A program made the translations under genes and the position numbers. The notes beneath the pieces are model-generated. The model saw only the letters and a list, made by a program, of their open reading frames with translations. It searched no databases and had not been told where the DNA came from. From Nakazawaea peltata (Eukaryota > Ascomycota > Pichiomycetes > Alaninales > Pachysolenaceae), in the NCBI GenBank assembly GCA_001599355.1, contig BCGQ01000003.1, forward strand, positions 622,468 to 686,467: a DNA stretch of 64,000 bases, written 5' to 3'. Positions within the stretch are counted from its first letter, which is position 1, and the number at the start of each line of letters is the position of its first letter. This document shows, in pieces, positions 27,098 to 36,196 of the stretch.

Positions 27098-28732
27098 TCA
27101 CTTTTCAACTATTCTACCATCACTTACCAAGACTTGACTATCCTTGACCTCTTCAGGAGCTGTCTCTAATCTCTTCCAAGATCTGATCGAGTTCTGCTGA
27201 GTATCAATCTCGAATACACGGACTCTTCTCGGTGTCCCCCCATATCCACCGTAACCTCCTTCTCCTGAAGCTCCTCCGTAACAGAGCCAGAAGTCATTCA
27301 ATAAGCAGTAGTCATTGCAATGATCATGACCTACACTGAGAACACTGACACCCAATTGTTTTAGCACTGAATGAGCACCAGTGTTGTAATTTGGTGCGGT
27401 AATTCCCTCTTTGTAGTCTCCAATCATGATCTTATCCTTCATATCACGATATTCTGGTAAGGGAATATGGAAAAATGCCATAGATAAATGGATATGAGTA
27501 TAGGCGTTTCTCAGCAGTTCCATTTCTTTGTATTTGCTTTGTAACCACTTCAATTGAGGTTTTTTAATCCAGTCGTAACCTGGGTTGGTCTTCGGATTTT
27601 GAGAATATTTATGGGAGTCAAGGAACCAAAGCGAGAGAGCAGGGTTGGAGGAATGAGGCAGCTCCACAGTCACTAAGTAATTGCCTACACCTTCGATGTC
27701 AGCTGGTCCCAATTCGGCGACACAATAAGGTAAACTAATCCCCAAGTTCATAACCTCTTCTCTAGTCATTGAACCTTCATCATCATGGTTACCCATACTC
27801 AAAGTATATGGGATTTTTCGCAGAATGAACGGAGCCACCAGTTTGAATAAGGTGGTCTTGGAATCCAAAGCAGTTTCTCCGAATATCTGGTCACCTGTAA
27901 GAACAACAAGGTCAGGCTTTTCAAGGGCCATGACTTCGTCAAGAAATCTGAGAGTCCTAGGGTCGGCTTCACATCCTTCTGCGGAGGATTCAGGATATGG
28001 ATCACGGCATACACCAACTCCTGTACTGAAATGTAAATCAGCAACTTGTAATATCTTGAACTTTGAATCTTTGCGGATCTTCAATGCTGGGGTTTTTGGT
28101 TTGACGCTGACACCTCTTCTGTACGTTAAATGAAGCTCATATTTTGGGTCAATACCCTCAACACTGAGAGGTGTTTTGATATAATTCCAATTGGGTCTTG
28201 GGTCCACAGAATCGGGTCCAAACAAGACCTCAATATCATTAATTATATGACCTTTAATGAAGACTCCATACTTAATCCAGATGCCATAGTTGTAGTATTT
28301 CCAGCCAGAGTCCTTAAAGGGGATAGTTCCAATGTCTTGTTCAATATATGGCGGAATTTTGTCCCCAGATCCATCCTTTGAGACATGTATATCACCTATC
28401 ACGCCCATACCCTCTTCTAATTGCTCTTCATGTAATACTTTCGTGAACATGAAGGTCTTCTTAGTCCACGATTTACCTAGACGCAAGTCAAGCGGGTTCT
28501 TTAAATACCCATCCACTTGACAATTCTTGTTGAACCATGCCGAACAATCCTCAATTATCACATCCGCCAATAAATAGTCTTTAGTTTGGTATGGAATCAG
28601 ATTGTGGATCGACGTGGGGAGGATTTTGGTGTAGAGTAAATCGATCAGAGCAACGAATACACCGAGAACTGTCATGGTGATGAGAAGATAGACGAGCTGT
28701 CGTATCCATCTTCTTGAGAGACCGATTCTCAT
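27098..28732 (-). CDS. DCR2: DCR2-like metallophosphoesterase, membrane-anchored
   Basis: Calcineurin-like phosphoesterase of 544 residues. Metal-ligand motifs are in order: LQVADLHFSTG (about residue 240), VVLTGDQIFGE (about 288), SMGNHDDEG (about 325) and GHDHCNDYC (about 475). S. cerevisiae Dcr2 has the same motifs, antagonises the unfolded-protein response kinase Ire1 and affects cell-cycle timing. A basic N-terminus followed by a hydrophobic stretch (LVYLLITMTVLGVFVALI, about residues 13-30) predicts a type II ER or Golgi membrane protein with a lumenal or extracytoplasmic catalytic domain. I start at the ATG at 28732; the frame is open 12 codons further to a TTG. Confidence 0.88.
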   Translation of the reverse strand: MRIGLSRRWIRQLVYLLITMTVLGVFVALIDLLYTKILPTSIHNLIPYQTKDYLLADVIIEDCSAWFNKNCQVDGYLKNPLDLRLGKSWTKKTFMFTKVLHEEQLEEGMGVIGDIHVSKDGSGDKIPPYIEQDIGTIPFKDSGWKYYNYGIWIKYGVFIKGHIINDIEVLFGPDSVDPRPNWNYIKTPLSVEGIDPKYELHLTYRRGVSVKPKTPALKIRKDSKFKILQVADLHFSTGVGVCRDPYPESSAEGCEADPRTLRFLDEVMALEKPDLVVLTGDQIFGETALDSKTTLFKLVAPFILRKIPYTLSMGNHDDEGSMTREEVMNLGISLPYCVAELGPADIEGVGNYLVTVELPHSSNPALSLWFLDSHKYSQNPKTNPGYDWIKKPQLKWLQSKYKEMELLRNAYTHIHLSMAFFHIPLPEYRDMKDKIMIGDYKEGITAPNYNTGAHSVLKQLGVSVLSVGHDHCNDYCLLNDFWLCYGGASGEGGYGGYGGTPRRVRVFEIDTQQNSIRSWKRLETAPEEVKDSQVLVSDGRIVEK

Positions 28733-29280
28733 TTTGTGATAGCGATTCTGTACTTGGTGTCTGTTCAAGGATCTTCTGCTCTTCTCTCAGGTTTCTCTGC
28801 CAAGTTTCACTATGTGATTTCTCTACCAGATATCTCTACCAGATTTCCCTTGGCCTCGAACGGTTAGTTTTATGCGCGTAGCGATGCGTTGGAAATTTTG
28901 CAGTAGTTCTGAGCAGTGTTTGTGTGCGTCCATAGGTGTTAGGTATTTAATAATTTGCTAAGCTTTGAGCTTAATTTTCATACTGTGCTCTTAAGAGTTC
29001 TCACTTTAGGACAGTTGTAGTTTGATAGTCAACTTCTTTCGGGCAATAGTATTGGAATCAGATTTTGAATGCTTATGATTGCAATTGAAGCTTTTGATAC
29101 TCGCTACTTCTCCTTTATAGTACGAGTCCTCTCTATAGTGCTACTCTCTACTGTTACTTACTCTTTGCACTGCTCAAATTTAGTCATTTATACACTACCC
29201 TACATTCCTTCGTAACAGATAATAATATACATTTCATCATACAACCCCAATACAACCTCTCACATATGATCTACAACTTC
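28733..29280. other. DCR2-SMX2 intergenic region
   Basis: No gene is seen in about 550 bases; the sequence is AT-rich and mixed. It serves as the DCR2 promoter and the SMX2 terminator, both genes being on the minus strand. Confidence 0.55.
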
Positions 29281-29496
29281 TCACATATGATCTAATACCT
29301 CCATACTAACAATAGAATTACCTCTTATCACCACAGTACCAATATTTGTCTTCGATGCAACCTCAACCGTATTCTCAAGAGTGATATTCATAAATAAATC
29401 ATACCCTCTCAAGTACCCCTCAACTTTCCTGTTTCCATTCAACAAAAGTGATAACTTTCTATTAAGACACTTCTTCAATTCTGGAGTACTAACCAT
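29281..29496 (-). CDS. SMX2: SMX2, Sm core protein G of spliceosomal snRNPs
   Basis: A 71-residue Sm-fold protein. Sm motif 1 reads GYLRGYDLFMNITLENTVEV and Sm motif 2 reads VVIRGNSIVSMEVLD. The N-terminus MVSTPELKK is identical to S. cerevisiae SmG as recalled, which fixes the start. SmG is one of seven Sm proteins that ring the U1, U2, U4 and U5 snRNAs in the nucleus. GNA1 lies 1.4 kb away with CTF19 in between; SMX2 and GNA1 are direct neighbours in S. cerevisiae (YFL017). Confidence 0.95.
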   Translation of the reverse strand: MVSTPELKKCLNRKLSLLLNGNRKVEGYLRGYDLFMNITLENTVEVASKTNIGTVVIRGNSIVSMEVLDHM

Positions 29497-29710
29497 GATG
29501 ACTATATCTGCTGATTTCTACCAACTCTATTAACCTCTATCACCTTCTACTCCTTCCTCTCTTTAAATTTCTTAGCGTAGAAAATTTTACCTTGAAAGAA
29601 TTTGTTTCTCCTTTTTTACATCATTACACCAACCATGCGACACGCTCCTTTAGAAAAAGTAAACAAGCGCCGAGGGAGATTTAAAAAGGGGTTGAAGAGC
29701 TGGTGGCGAG

Positions 29711-30811
29711 ATGAATTCTGAATTACCTCCAATTAGTGATATAATACAGTCGTCACCTTCCAACTCTGATGATGAGAATGGGAATGGAACCGAGCGTGCT
29801 GGAGAACGTACTGGTTCGCCATCTGAGGACAGACGAAGTTCCAGGATATCTCATCGCAGTTCTCTCCCTTTTAGGGATCAACCAGAGATGAGGGAAGACG
29901 ACACATTGGTGGGGCTTTCAAGTAAGAGGAATCTGTTATTGCTGAAGAGACTGGAAATGCAGCTGAAGATCCTGGAAATTCAAAAAGACATAACTAAGGC
30001 AAGATCGACTATCGATGAGAAATCAAGTGCTGAAAAATTGAGTGACTCGAACCGTAAAAGATTATATGAGGAGATGGTGTCGAGCCGAGATATGACTCAG
30101 GATGTGAATCCAGATATCAATGGTGATCTGAGCGATGAAAACATATTAGCATCTCTTCGAAAAAAGTTGAATAAATTGCCACAAATGGATAATTGGAATC
30201 TAAGATTACAATTACTCAAGATATTTCAACCATCTTTGCATATCAAGATTAATTCTCTACAAGTTGTGGAGGAATTGAAGTACATTTCATACGAGTTAAA
30301 GTATCTGAGACTATTCAAGATCGAAATGACGTTCAGAATCGATATGAAACTTGAACAATTAATGGAATTCACCATGAAATTTGACAATGTACCTCCTGAA
30401 TTGTTAAGATATTTAAATGGACTGCATCATAATGACATCACTTTGGTAATACATTCGATCAATTCTTATGTGCGATTGTTGGAGAAGAGAATATCTATTA
30501 CAGAATCGATATTCACTGCTTATTCATCCAAATTTCAAATTAATGATCTCGGTCTGGATGATTCCCAATTAATGAGATATTTGAAAATCAAAAATGATCC
30601 AATCTTATCAATAAAAAACGATAAGAAAGAACTCAATATCATTTGGAGTTTCCAATTAGATGAAGAATTTGGAGATTTTGAAACAAAACTCCAATGTCTT
30701 GTAATAGAAAATTCAGATATCACCAACTACGATGAACTTTTGAATGAAGTTATCAAAAGTGAAGGAGTCTACAAAGGCATTTGTAAAGTTATAGATAACT
30801 TGTTGTATTAA
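29711..30811 (+). CDS. CTF19: CTF19 (CENP-P), inner-kinetochore COMA complex subunit
   Basis: A 366-residue protein, almost the length of S. cerevisiae Ctf19 (369). The conserved parts are a helical region (about residues 75-165) that ends LPQMDNWNLRLQLLKIFQPS, and a double-RWD region of alternating strands. A C-terminal segment (YDELLNEVIKSEGVYKGICK) matches the Ctf19 end. The first 65 residues are Ser/acid-rich and disordered. Ctf19 pairs with Mcm21 and connects centromeric chromatin to cohesin loading. Overall identity is low, as usual for kinetochore proteins, so the call rests on these patches and the length. Confidence 0.8.
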   Translation: MNSELPPISDIIQSSPSNSDDENGNGTERAGERTGSPSEDRRSSRISHRSSLPFRDQPEMREDDTLVGLSSKRNLLLLKRLEMQLKILEIQKDITKARSTIDEKSSAEKLSDSNRKRLYEEMVSSRDMTQDVNPDINGDLSDENILASLRKKLNKLPQMDNWNLRLQLLKIFQPSLHIKINSLQVVEELKYISYELKYLRLFKIEMTFRIDMKLEQLMEFTMKFDNVPPELLRYLNGLHHNDITLVIHSINSYVRLLEKRISITESIFTAYSSKFQINDLGLDDSQLMRYLKIKNDPILSIKNDKKELNIIWSFQLDEEFGDFETKLQCLVIENSDITNYDELLNEVIKSEGVYKGICKVIDNLLY

Positions 30812-30933
30812 TAGTAATGACCACGAAAAAAAAAAATAACAATAAACTTGAAGACCCGGCTTCTCCCAATGTGCAACGTAAATAAATATCTAGCATGAAT
30901 GACCATAATGATCATATGAATACCCTAAAGGCT

Positions 30934-31482
30934 TTAGAAACGGAAACCCATTTCGATTCCCTCTTGAGAAAATCCACATTTCTCATAAAATCCGACATTC
31001 TTTGGATCACAATCCAAGATGACTTTATAACATTTATGGAATTCGGCAATCTTTAACAAGTTTTTAATCATAATTAAACCCAATTTCTTACCTTGTTCAC
31101 AACCGAGGACCAGAATATCTTCGATATGACCAACTTTACCACATTTATGGATCAATTTGGACTCTACTAACAACATACCAGTAGCAACGATAACACCGTC
31201 CAGGTTGGTGATACATAATGGGTTGTAAATGTGGGAGTTTCTAGACCATTCTTGGAAAACTTGTTGGAATTCCTCTTTGGAGATGTTCCCGACAGTAGTC
31301 AAGGTCTTCAAGACCTCTAACACGTTATTATTATAATCGTCCAACTCTAACCTTCTGATTTGGTAACCATGTGGTAAAGCTGGAACGGTGTCTTGAGACT
31401 CGCTGAACGAGTTGGCAAGCATATCAAGTGATGAAGACACGGTAGATGGAACTGATGATGCAGTCACGAGAGATGGAGACAT
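30934..31482 (-). CDS. GNA1: GNA1, glucosamine-6-phosphate N-acetyltransferase
   Basis: Makes N-acetylglucosamine-6-phosphate for UDP-GlcNAc, which feeds chitin, N-glycans and GPI anchors. The 182-residue protein contains the GNAT fold with the acetyl-CoA loop GCEQGKKLGLIMIKNLL (about residues 130-146) and the substrate-binding C-terminus CDPKNVGFYEKCGF. The N-terminal 45 residues are Ser/Val-rich and dispensable-looking. I start at the ATG at 31482 (MSPSL); the frame is open 19 codons further only to a TTG. S. cerevisiae Gna1 is 159 residues. Confidence 0.94.
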   Translation of the reverse strand: MSPSLVTASSVPSTVSSSLDMLANSFSESQDTVPALPHGYQIRRLELDDYNNNVLEVLKTLTTVGNISKEEFQQVFQEWSRNSHIYNPLCITNLDGVIVATGMLLVESKLIHKCGKVGHIEDILVLGCEQGKKLGLIMIKNLLKIAEFHKCYKVILDCDPKNVGFYEKCGFSQEGIEMGFRF

Positions 31483-32292
31483 AATGTGAGAATATTTGGA
31501 ATATATTTGAGCGAAAAGTATTCGAAACTGAAAGCCCAATTGTTATATAAATGAAATCTGTCAGATCAGCCGGGGTATTTTGACATATATATATAAATAC
31601 ACAAATGAATCTTGCAGCAGGCGTTTCGTGTCCCCTCGAAATCAATAAGTTCAGCCATCTATTTTTTCCCTACATTTTGTCTCGACTTGTTTCTGTGTTT
31701 TTCTTTTTCTTTTGTGAGGAGATGCGCAGTGAATTTGGCTTTATTTAGAAGTTGAAGGGAGATTTCGTGTTTTTTTAGGGCGATTTTAAAGTGCGTTTTA
31801 TTAGGTGCGTTTGGTGCGTTGCTAATAATAGGAAAATTTTGTGCAGGGCATGAGAGATTGAGGGAAGAGGGTGGGTAATTTCATCTGCGATGCGATGTTG
31901 ATGCAGAGGAGGGCGAGTGATATGATTGGAGGGTGAGATGGGAAGAGATGGGAAGAGAGGGCGAAGATGTGGTTAGATAAGGGTGGTTAAGTGAAGAGAG
32001 GTCTATTTGTCGGGTATAAAATAAAGGTATATTGTACTACAAGGTAAAGGTGTGTGTGTGTTTTATTTAGCGATATTTTTAGCGATAAAAATTATTACTC
32101 TTTCCTTTCAGATCTCGCTCCTTATTCTCCTTACTTTTCTTCTCTTCGTCTTTCTGCGTGTGTTTCTCTCCGATTTTCTGTGTGTTCCTTTTCTCGTTTT
32201 TTCTCGTTCTGCTCCCCATCGCATTTTAGTAGTGCACAATCAAAATATCCCAATTAAGTATTTCTGACAGCCCCTCCTTCTTCTTTAGGCAA
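31483..32292. other. Divergent GNA1-FOL2 intergenic region
   Basis: About 800 bases without a credible gene. A T-rich stretch lies at 31680-31830, a G/A-rich stretch with GATGGGAAGA repeats at 31850-31990, and a T/C-rich tract at 32095-32220 that keeps two short hydrophobic frames open. Confidence 0.55.
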
Positions 32293-32386
32293 ATGGAGAA
32301 TTTTTCTCACCTCATTTAAAATTTATCAAACTTAGGCGCCGATGAACAGAGGGCATAATCAACACACGCATACCAGAACCATATAG
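32293..32386 (+). promoter_or_regulatory. Two upstream ORFs in the FOL2 leader
   Basis: uORF1 (32293-32319) encodes eight residues, MENFSHLI. uORF2 (32342-32386) encodes fourteen, [14 protein letters not shown], and its TAG ends one base before the FOL2 ATG at 32388. If both lie in the mRNA they would restrict FOL2 translation to leaky scanning or reinitiation. Confidence 0.55.
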
Positions 32387-32387
32387 G

Positions 32388-33254
32388 ATGAGTGCAGATG
32401 AAATAGAGGGATCTGTCTCTGAGCTCTCATTATCAGCTAACCAGAGCCAGCTGGGCCACCAAAGCCAGTTGGTTGCCCAACATACCAACTCCCATGCCGG
32501 CTCTAGATCGCCTCAGATCAAGCACCATCATCCTAGACCGTTAAAGGAGCCTTATTATAGACAACTTACTACTCCTTTGAACACTAGACCAGCATCGCCT
32601 TACACTTTGAACCCACCAATTGATTCTGATGGGTTGTCTTGGCCTTCCAGAGGTGCTAGAGACCGTTTGATGGAGTCTCTGGACGAAACCAAGCTGAGAG
32701 AATTGCGTATTGCCGACCTGGTAAAGACCATTTTACTGGAATTGGGTGAAGACGTCGAAAGAGAAGGTTTACTCGAGACCCCAGAAAGATATGCTCGTGC
32801 TATGCTTTTCTTCACTAAAGGTTACGAAGACAATATTAAGGACGTTATCAAGAGAGCTGTCTTTGAAGAAGACCACGATGAGATGGTCATCGTAAAGGAC
32901 ATCGAGGTATATTCTTTGTGTGAACATCATTTGGTTCCATTTTTCGGTAAGGTTCATATTGGATATATTCCAAATAAGAAGGTATTGGGTCTCTCTAAAT
33001 TAGCTAGATTAGCAGAGATGTACCTGAGAAGATTCCAAGTTCAAGAAAGATTGACAAAGCAGATTGCCATGGCTTTATCCGAGATCTTGAAACCAAGAGG
33101 TGTCGCTGTTGTCATGGAGGCCACCCATATGTGTATGGTAAGTAGAGGTGTTCAGAAGACCGGGTCGTCTACCTCTACAAGTTGCATGTTGGGTTGTTTC
33201 AGATCACAGCAAAAGACCAGAGAAGAGTTCTTGACTTTGCTTGGAAGAAAGTAG
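32388..33254 (+). CDS. FOL2: FOL2, GTP cyclohydrolase I
   Basis: First enzyme of folate (and pterin) synthesis: GTP to 7,8-dihydroneopterin triphosphate. The 288-residue protein has a Ser/His/Pro-rich N-terminal extension of about 95 residues, longer than in S. cerevisiae Fol2 (243 residues in total). The catalytic domain then shows [33 protein letters not shown], the zinc site [18 protein letters not shown] (Cys and His) and QERLTKQIA. Three CTG codons (32718, 32736, 33024) fall where S. cerevisiae has Ala, Thr and Ala, as recalled. HUA1 is the neighbour, as in S. cerevisiae (YGR267C-YGR268C). Confidence 0.96.
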   Translation: MSADEIEGSVSELSLSANQSQLGHQSQLVAQHTNSHAGSRSPQIKHHHPRPLKEPYYRQLTTPLNTRPASPYTLNPPIDSDGLSWPSRGARDRLMESLDETKLRELRIADLVKTILLELGEDVEREGLLETPERYARAMLFFTKGYEDNIKDVIKRAVFEEDHDEMVIVKDIEVYSLCEHHLVPFFGKVHIGYIPNKKVLGLSKLARLAEMYLRRFQVQERLTKQIAMALSEILKPRGVAVVMEATHMCMVSRGVQKTGSSTSTSCMLGCFRSQQKTREEFLTLLGRK

Positions 33255-33435
33255 ACACTTTGAAGCATCAATGGCGGAAATTTCAACACATTTTCATGAC
33301 CAATTAACGACAAATCACTTCATCCATCATATTTGGATTCGATTCAACTTACGTTTTTGATTTTATACTTCTTTTCTTTACTTCTCTGCACTTTTAAATA
33401 GAATGGAAATCGTATCATTTATTCGACCTATAGTT

Positions 33436-34044
33436 CTAAAATACTCTTCCTATTCCTCTGCATTGAGGACATGTCTCTTTGTCCAAGAAAAATGGTACTA
33501 GGCCCTTGCCTTGGCATCGTTGACAAAGGAGACCACCAATTGCCGGATCACCAGGGTGAAGAACCTGAGCACCGTTGGGGAATGGGTGCGAAAATACTTG
33601 TGGTTGGATATATTGGGGTTGCACGTAGCTGACATGATGTGGCTGTATGAATTGAGGCTTCTGAACAGGGGGTAATGGCACTACTTGTGCCGGCCGCACA
33701 GGTCCACTGCCCCCAGTATTCCCATTGTAGTACAATGCAGGCAGATAAGTCCTCCAGCAGTCTCTACAGACATGATTGTTCTTGATTTTGTAGCCGGTAT
33801 TCTTGCATTTCCGACAGAGGAAACCTCTAGGATACCTCCATGGAAGACTCAAGTTTGCCGTGTAGAGATCAGCTGGATTTGGACTGACTGGTCCAGGTTG
33901 ACCCCCTTGCGGACTCAGTTGAGGCTGTGGCCTTAGTGGAGGGGCGGGAGCAGACGGAGTGGAATTGACAGATGAGGCTCCTGTCGACACTCCTTGTGAT
34001 GTCAGTTCTTCATAAGTAGGTGGAAGACCCTCAGGGACGCCCAT
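33436..34044 (-). CDS. HUA1: HUA1, proline-rich zinc-ribbon protein
   Basis: A 202-residue cytoplasmic protein implicated in actin patch and endocytic functions. It begins with a PPTYEEL motif (PPxY, a ligand for Rsp5-type WW domains), then a Pro/Gln-rich stretch. The conserved LPWRYPRGFLCRKCKNTGYK ends in a CXXC pair, and a C-terminal CXXCXGXG pair follows (CQRCQGKG and CPQCRGIG, DnaJ-zinc-finger-like). S. cerevisiae Hua1 is 198 residues and starts close to the PPxY, so I choose the ATG at 34044. The frame is open to another ATG at 34146, adding 34 residues. Regulation by ubiquitination is an inference from the PPxY. Confidence 0.9.
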   Translation of the reverse strand: MGVPEGLPPTYEELTSQGVSTGASSVNSTPSAPAPPLRPQPQLSPQGGQPGPVSPNPADLYTANLSLPWRYPRGFLCRKCKNTGYKIKNNHVCRDCWRTYLPALYYNGNTGGSGPVRPAQVVPLPPVQKPQFIQPHHVSYVQPQYIQPQVFSHPFPNGAQVLHPGDPAIGGLLCQRCQGKGLVPFFLDKETCPQCRGIGRVF

Positions 34045-34312
34045 TTTCAATCGAATCGATTTATTGCAGTTAATATACCTAGCCTTCAATATCTTATCTT
34101 CTGGTGTTATTTGGATCAGCTCAGTATGGGGATATGAGTCGTGCACATAAACTCAAACCATCAAATGCTCAAACGAGAAATTGCCCTCTGTGGCAATAAT
34201 TGTTTGTTTCCCAATATGGAAGTCTATAATTTGTTTGTCTTTGGGTCTTTCTTCGAGATTGGTCTTAAACAGACCAGGGGTAGCGGTATAAGCCAGACTA
34301 AAGATAGCAGGG

Positions 34313-35003
34313 ATGATTTGGTTATCTGAGTCCCAGAGTGAGTTAAAATGGAGTGAACGAGTCATAGAAACATTGTTTGTCTGTGGATACTAACAAGAAA
34401 CAGAATTTGGAGTAGCCTCTACTTTTGCAGGTGAGTTGAGCCCCTTATTGAGACGAGAGTTAGTATTTTTAGAAGGGTGAACATAATACTCACATAGTTT
34501 TAGGTTCCGTCTGCTTCCTTTTGGGAGTATTCACGTTTTTTGATTCAACATTATTAGCATTTGGTAACGTAAGTGGTACTTAAAGGTGAATTGATCTGAT
34601 GAAAGTTTACTAACATACGCGTCCGATGGCGTTTATACAGATTCTTTTCATTGTGGGAATTACATTGATTATTGGGCCTGAAAAGACCGTCATTTTCTTT
34701 ACGAGACCTCAAAAGCTTAGAGGAAGTATCTGTTTTGTGATCGGTATTGCCCTAATTTTACTCAAACACTCATTTATTGGGTTCATTGTGGAGAGTATTG
34801 GTATTTTAGCACTCTTTGGAGATTTTTTCTCGGTGATCGTTCTGTTCTTGAGATCTATTCCATACATTGGACCAATTTTGTCTCATCCATATGTTGCTCC
34901 TGTAAGTATTGAGATGGACTGCTTTGTGAAATGAATTTTGACGTACTAACATGTTGTTTAGACTATCGATAGAATTGCCGGAGTTAGGGTGTTGCCAGTT
35001 TGA
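34313..35003 (+). CDS. GOT1: GOT1, Golgi transport membrane protein, five exons
   Basis: Small tetraspanning protein of ER-Golgi traffic. Exons: 34313-34337, 34404-34430, 34504-34568, 34641-34901, 34962-35003. Introns (66, 73, 72, 60 bases) begin GTGAGT, GTGAGT, GTAAGT, GTAAGT. Branch points are TACTAAC, TACTCAC, TACTAAC, TACTAAC. The spliced 139-residue product reads [18 protein letters not shown] at the start and ends [11 protein letters not shown]. This matches S. cerevisiae Got1 (138 residues) end to end, including TRPQKLRGS and FGDFFSVIV, which makes the exon structure secure. Unspliced, only the fourth exon appears as an open frame. S. cerevisiae GOT1 lies near JNM1, which is 7.4 kb downstream here. 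Confidence 0.93.
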
Positions 35004-35150
35004 GCATTGAATATAGATCTACGGTTTGAGAGTGATTAATTAGTTGACTGGGTCGTGTAAGCGCTGGTATGTACAATAAAGGAACTATATAAGTAGAGAA
35101 TGTAGAATGTAAATTGGATAATGTATAATTCGGGAGGTGTATAATTGAGT

Positions 35151-35214
35151 TTATTTAAGCTTAAATAAGCTTAAATTGATCGGTTCAACGGTTTCCCGGT
35201 TACGACCGTTGAAC
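35151..35214. repeat. 18-bp palindrome plus 10-bp inverted repeat
   Basis: TTATTTAAGCTTAAATAA at 35151-35168 is a perfect palindrome. Fourteen bases later GTTCAACGGT (35183-35192) and ACCGTTGAAC (35205-35214) form a perfect 10-bp stem with a 12-base loop. They lie between GOT1 and EFG1, both on +, 150-210 bases after the GOT1 stop. The rest of 35004-35457 has no gene. Confidence 0.9.
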
Positions 35215-35457
35215 TGTCGCCACCCCCTTTAAGTTCAATTTTAGCCCCTTTAACTCAAACTTAAATTTAGATCCCCCTTATAGTTCATGCAGATTTTCTG
35301 GGCTCGAGATGACCTGAAAAAGTGAAAAAAAATTTTTTTTTACTTGCAAAGGAAGGAGATGTGAAGGAGAGGTTTAAGGAAGAGAAACTGATAAACGAGG
35401 TCCTAGAAAAGTAGTGGATACTGACGTACAGGTTTAGTAATAGAGACTAGTAGTATC

Positions 35458-36138
35458 ATGTCAGGTAAAAGAAATATCAAGAAATCAGCTGGCTCCGCTG
35501 AGGTGTCGATCGAAAATGTGATCAATGCAGGAAAGTCAAAGATAAAGAAGAAGATCAGAGATATCGAGAGATTATTGAAAAGAGATACTCTTCCCTCAAA
35601 TATCAGAATAGAGAATGAGAGAGCATTGAAGGCTTTGAAAATGGAGCTTGAAGAGAAGGAGGTGCAACAGAAGGCCAAGATAATATCGCAGAAGTATCAT
35701 ATGGTGAGGTTCTTTGAGAAGAAGAAGCTGATGAGGAAGTATAAGACAGCTTTGAAAGCTGTAGAAGCGCTTGACGAGACCCAAAAGAAAGAGTTGAAGA
35801 AGGCTAAGAAGGTCCTCAGACATTGTGAAGTAGATTTGGCATATGTGGTGAACTTCCCAAAGACAGAGAAATATATCTCACTTTATCCTAGTGATGATAA
35901 GATCGACTCAACTGATCCAAATATTAAGAAGGGATTACTGGAGACTGAGAAAAAGAGACAAAGTTTCAAGAAAGAGATTGGTCAAATGATTGATGATGGG
36001 TCTCTTCCAATTAAGATTGAGGATATTTTATCTGGAAATACTCAATCAAAGGCCAAACCTACAAAGTCGGTATCATCTTCTAAGGCAATCGATGCACCAG
36101 AGTCGGTTGTTCAAGAGAAGGATGATTTCTTCGATTGA
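35458..36138 (+). CDS. EFG1: EFG1, nucleolar rRNA-processing protein (YGR271C-A type)
   Basis: A 226-residue Lys/Glu-rich helical protein. The family core is IKKKIRDIERLLKRDTLPSN (about residue 30) and KYHMVRFFEKKK (about 78-89). A region with FPKTEKYISLYPS follows at about residue 135. Efg1 is needed for 18S rRNA maturation; it is unrelated to the Candida transcription factor of the same name. The CTG at 35728-35730 is in the core (KKK-CTG-MRK) at a position where I believe relatives have Ala. It is convergent with SLH1, 58 bases away, the same tail-to-tail pair as in S. cerevisiae. Confidence 0.9.
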   Translation: MSGKRNIKKSAGSAEVSIENVINAGKSKIKKKIRDIERLLKRDTLPSNIRIENERALKALKMELEEKEVQQKAKIISQKYHMVRFFEKKKLMRKYKTALKAVEALDETQKKELKKAKKVLRHCEVDLAYVVNFPKTEKYISLYPSDDKIDSTDPNIKKGLLETEKKRQSFKKEIGQMIDDGSLPIKIEDILSGNTQSKAKPTKSVSSSKAIDAPESVVQEKDDFFD

Positions 36139-36196
36139 ATGCATTATATATCATCATGTATCATTCTATACAAAGTATTCTAAACAATTAACGTAG

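Noticed and set aside
32052-32267. Hydrophobic 71- and 67-codon frames before FOL2
   Set aside because: Produced by a T/C-rich tract; two different frames give the same kind of sequence.
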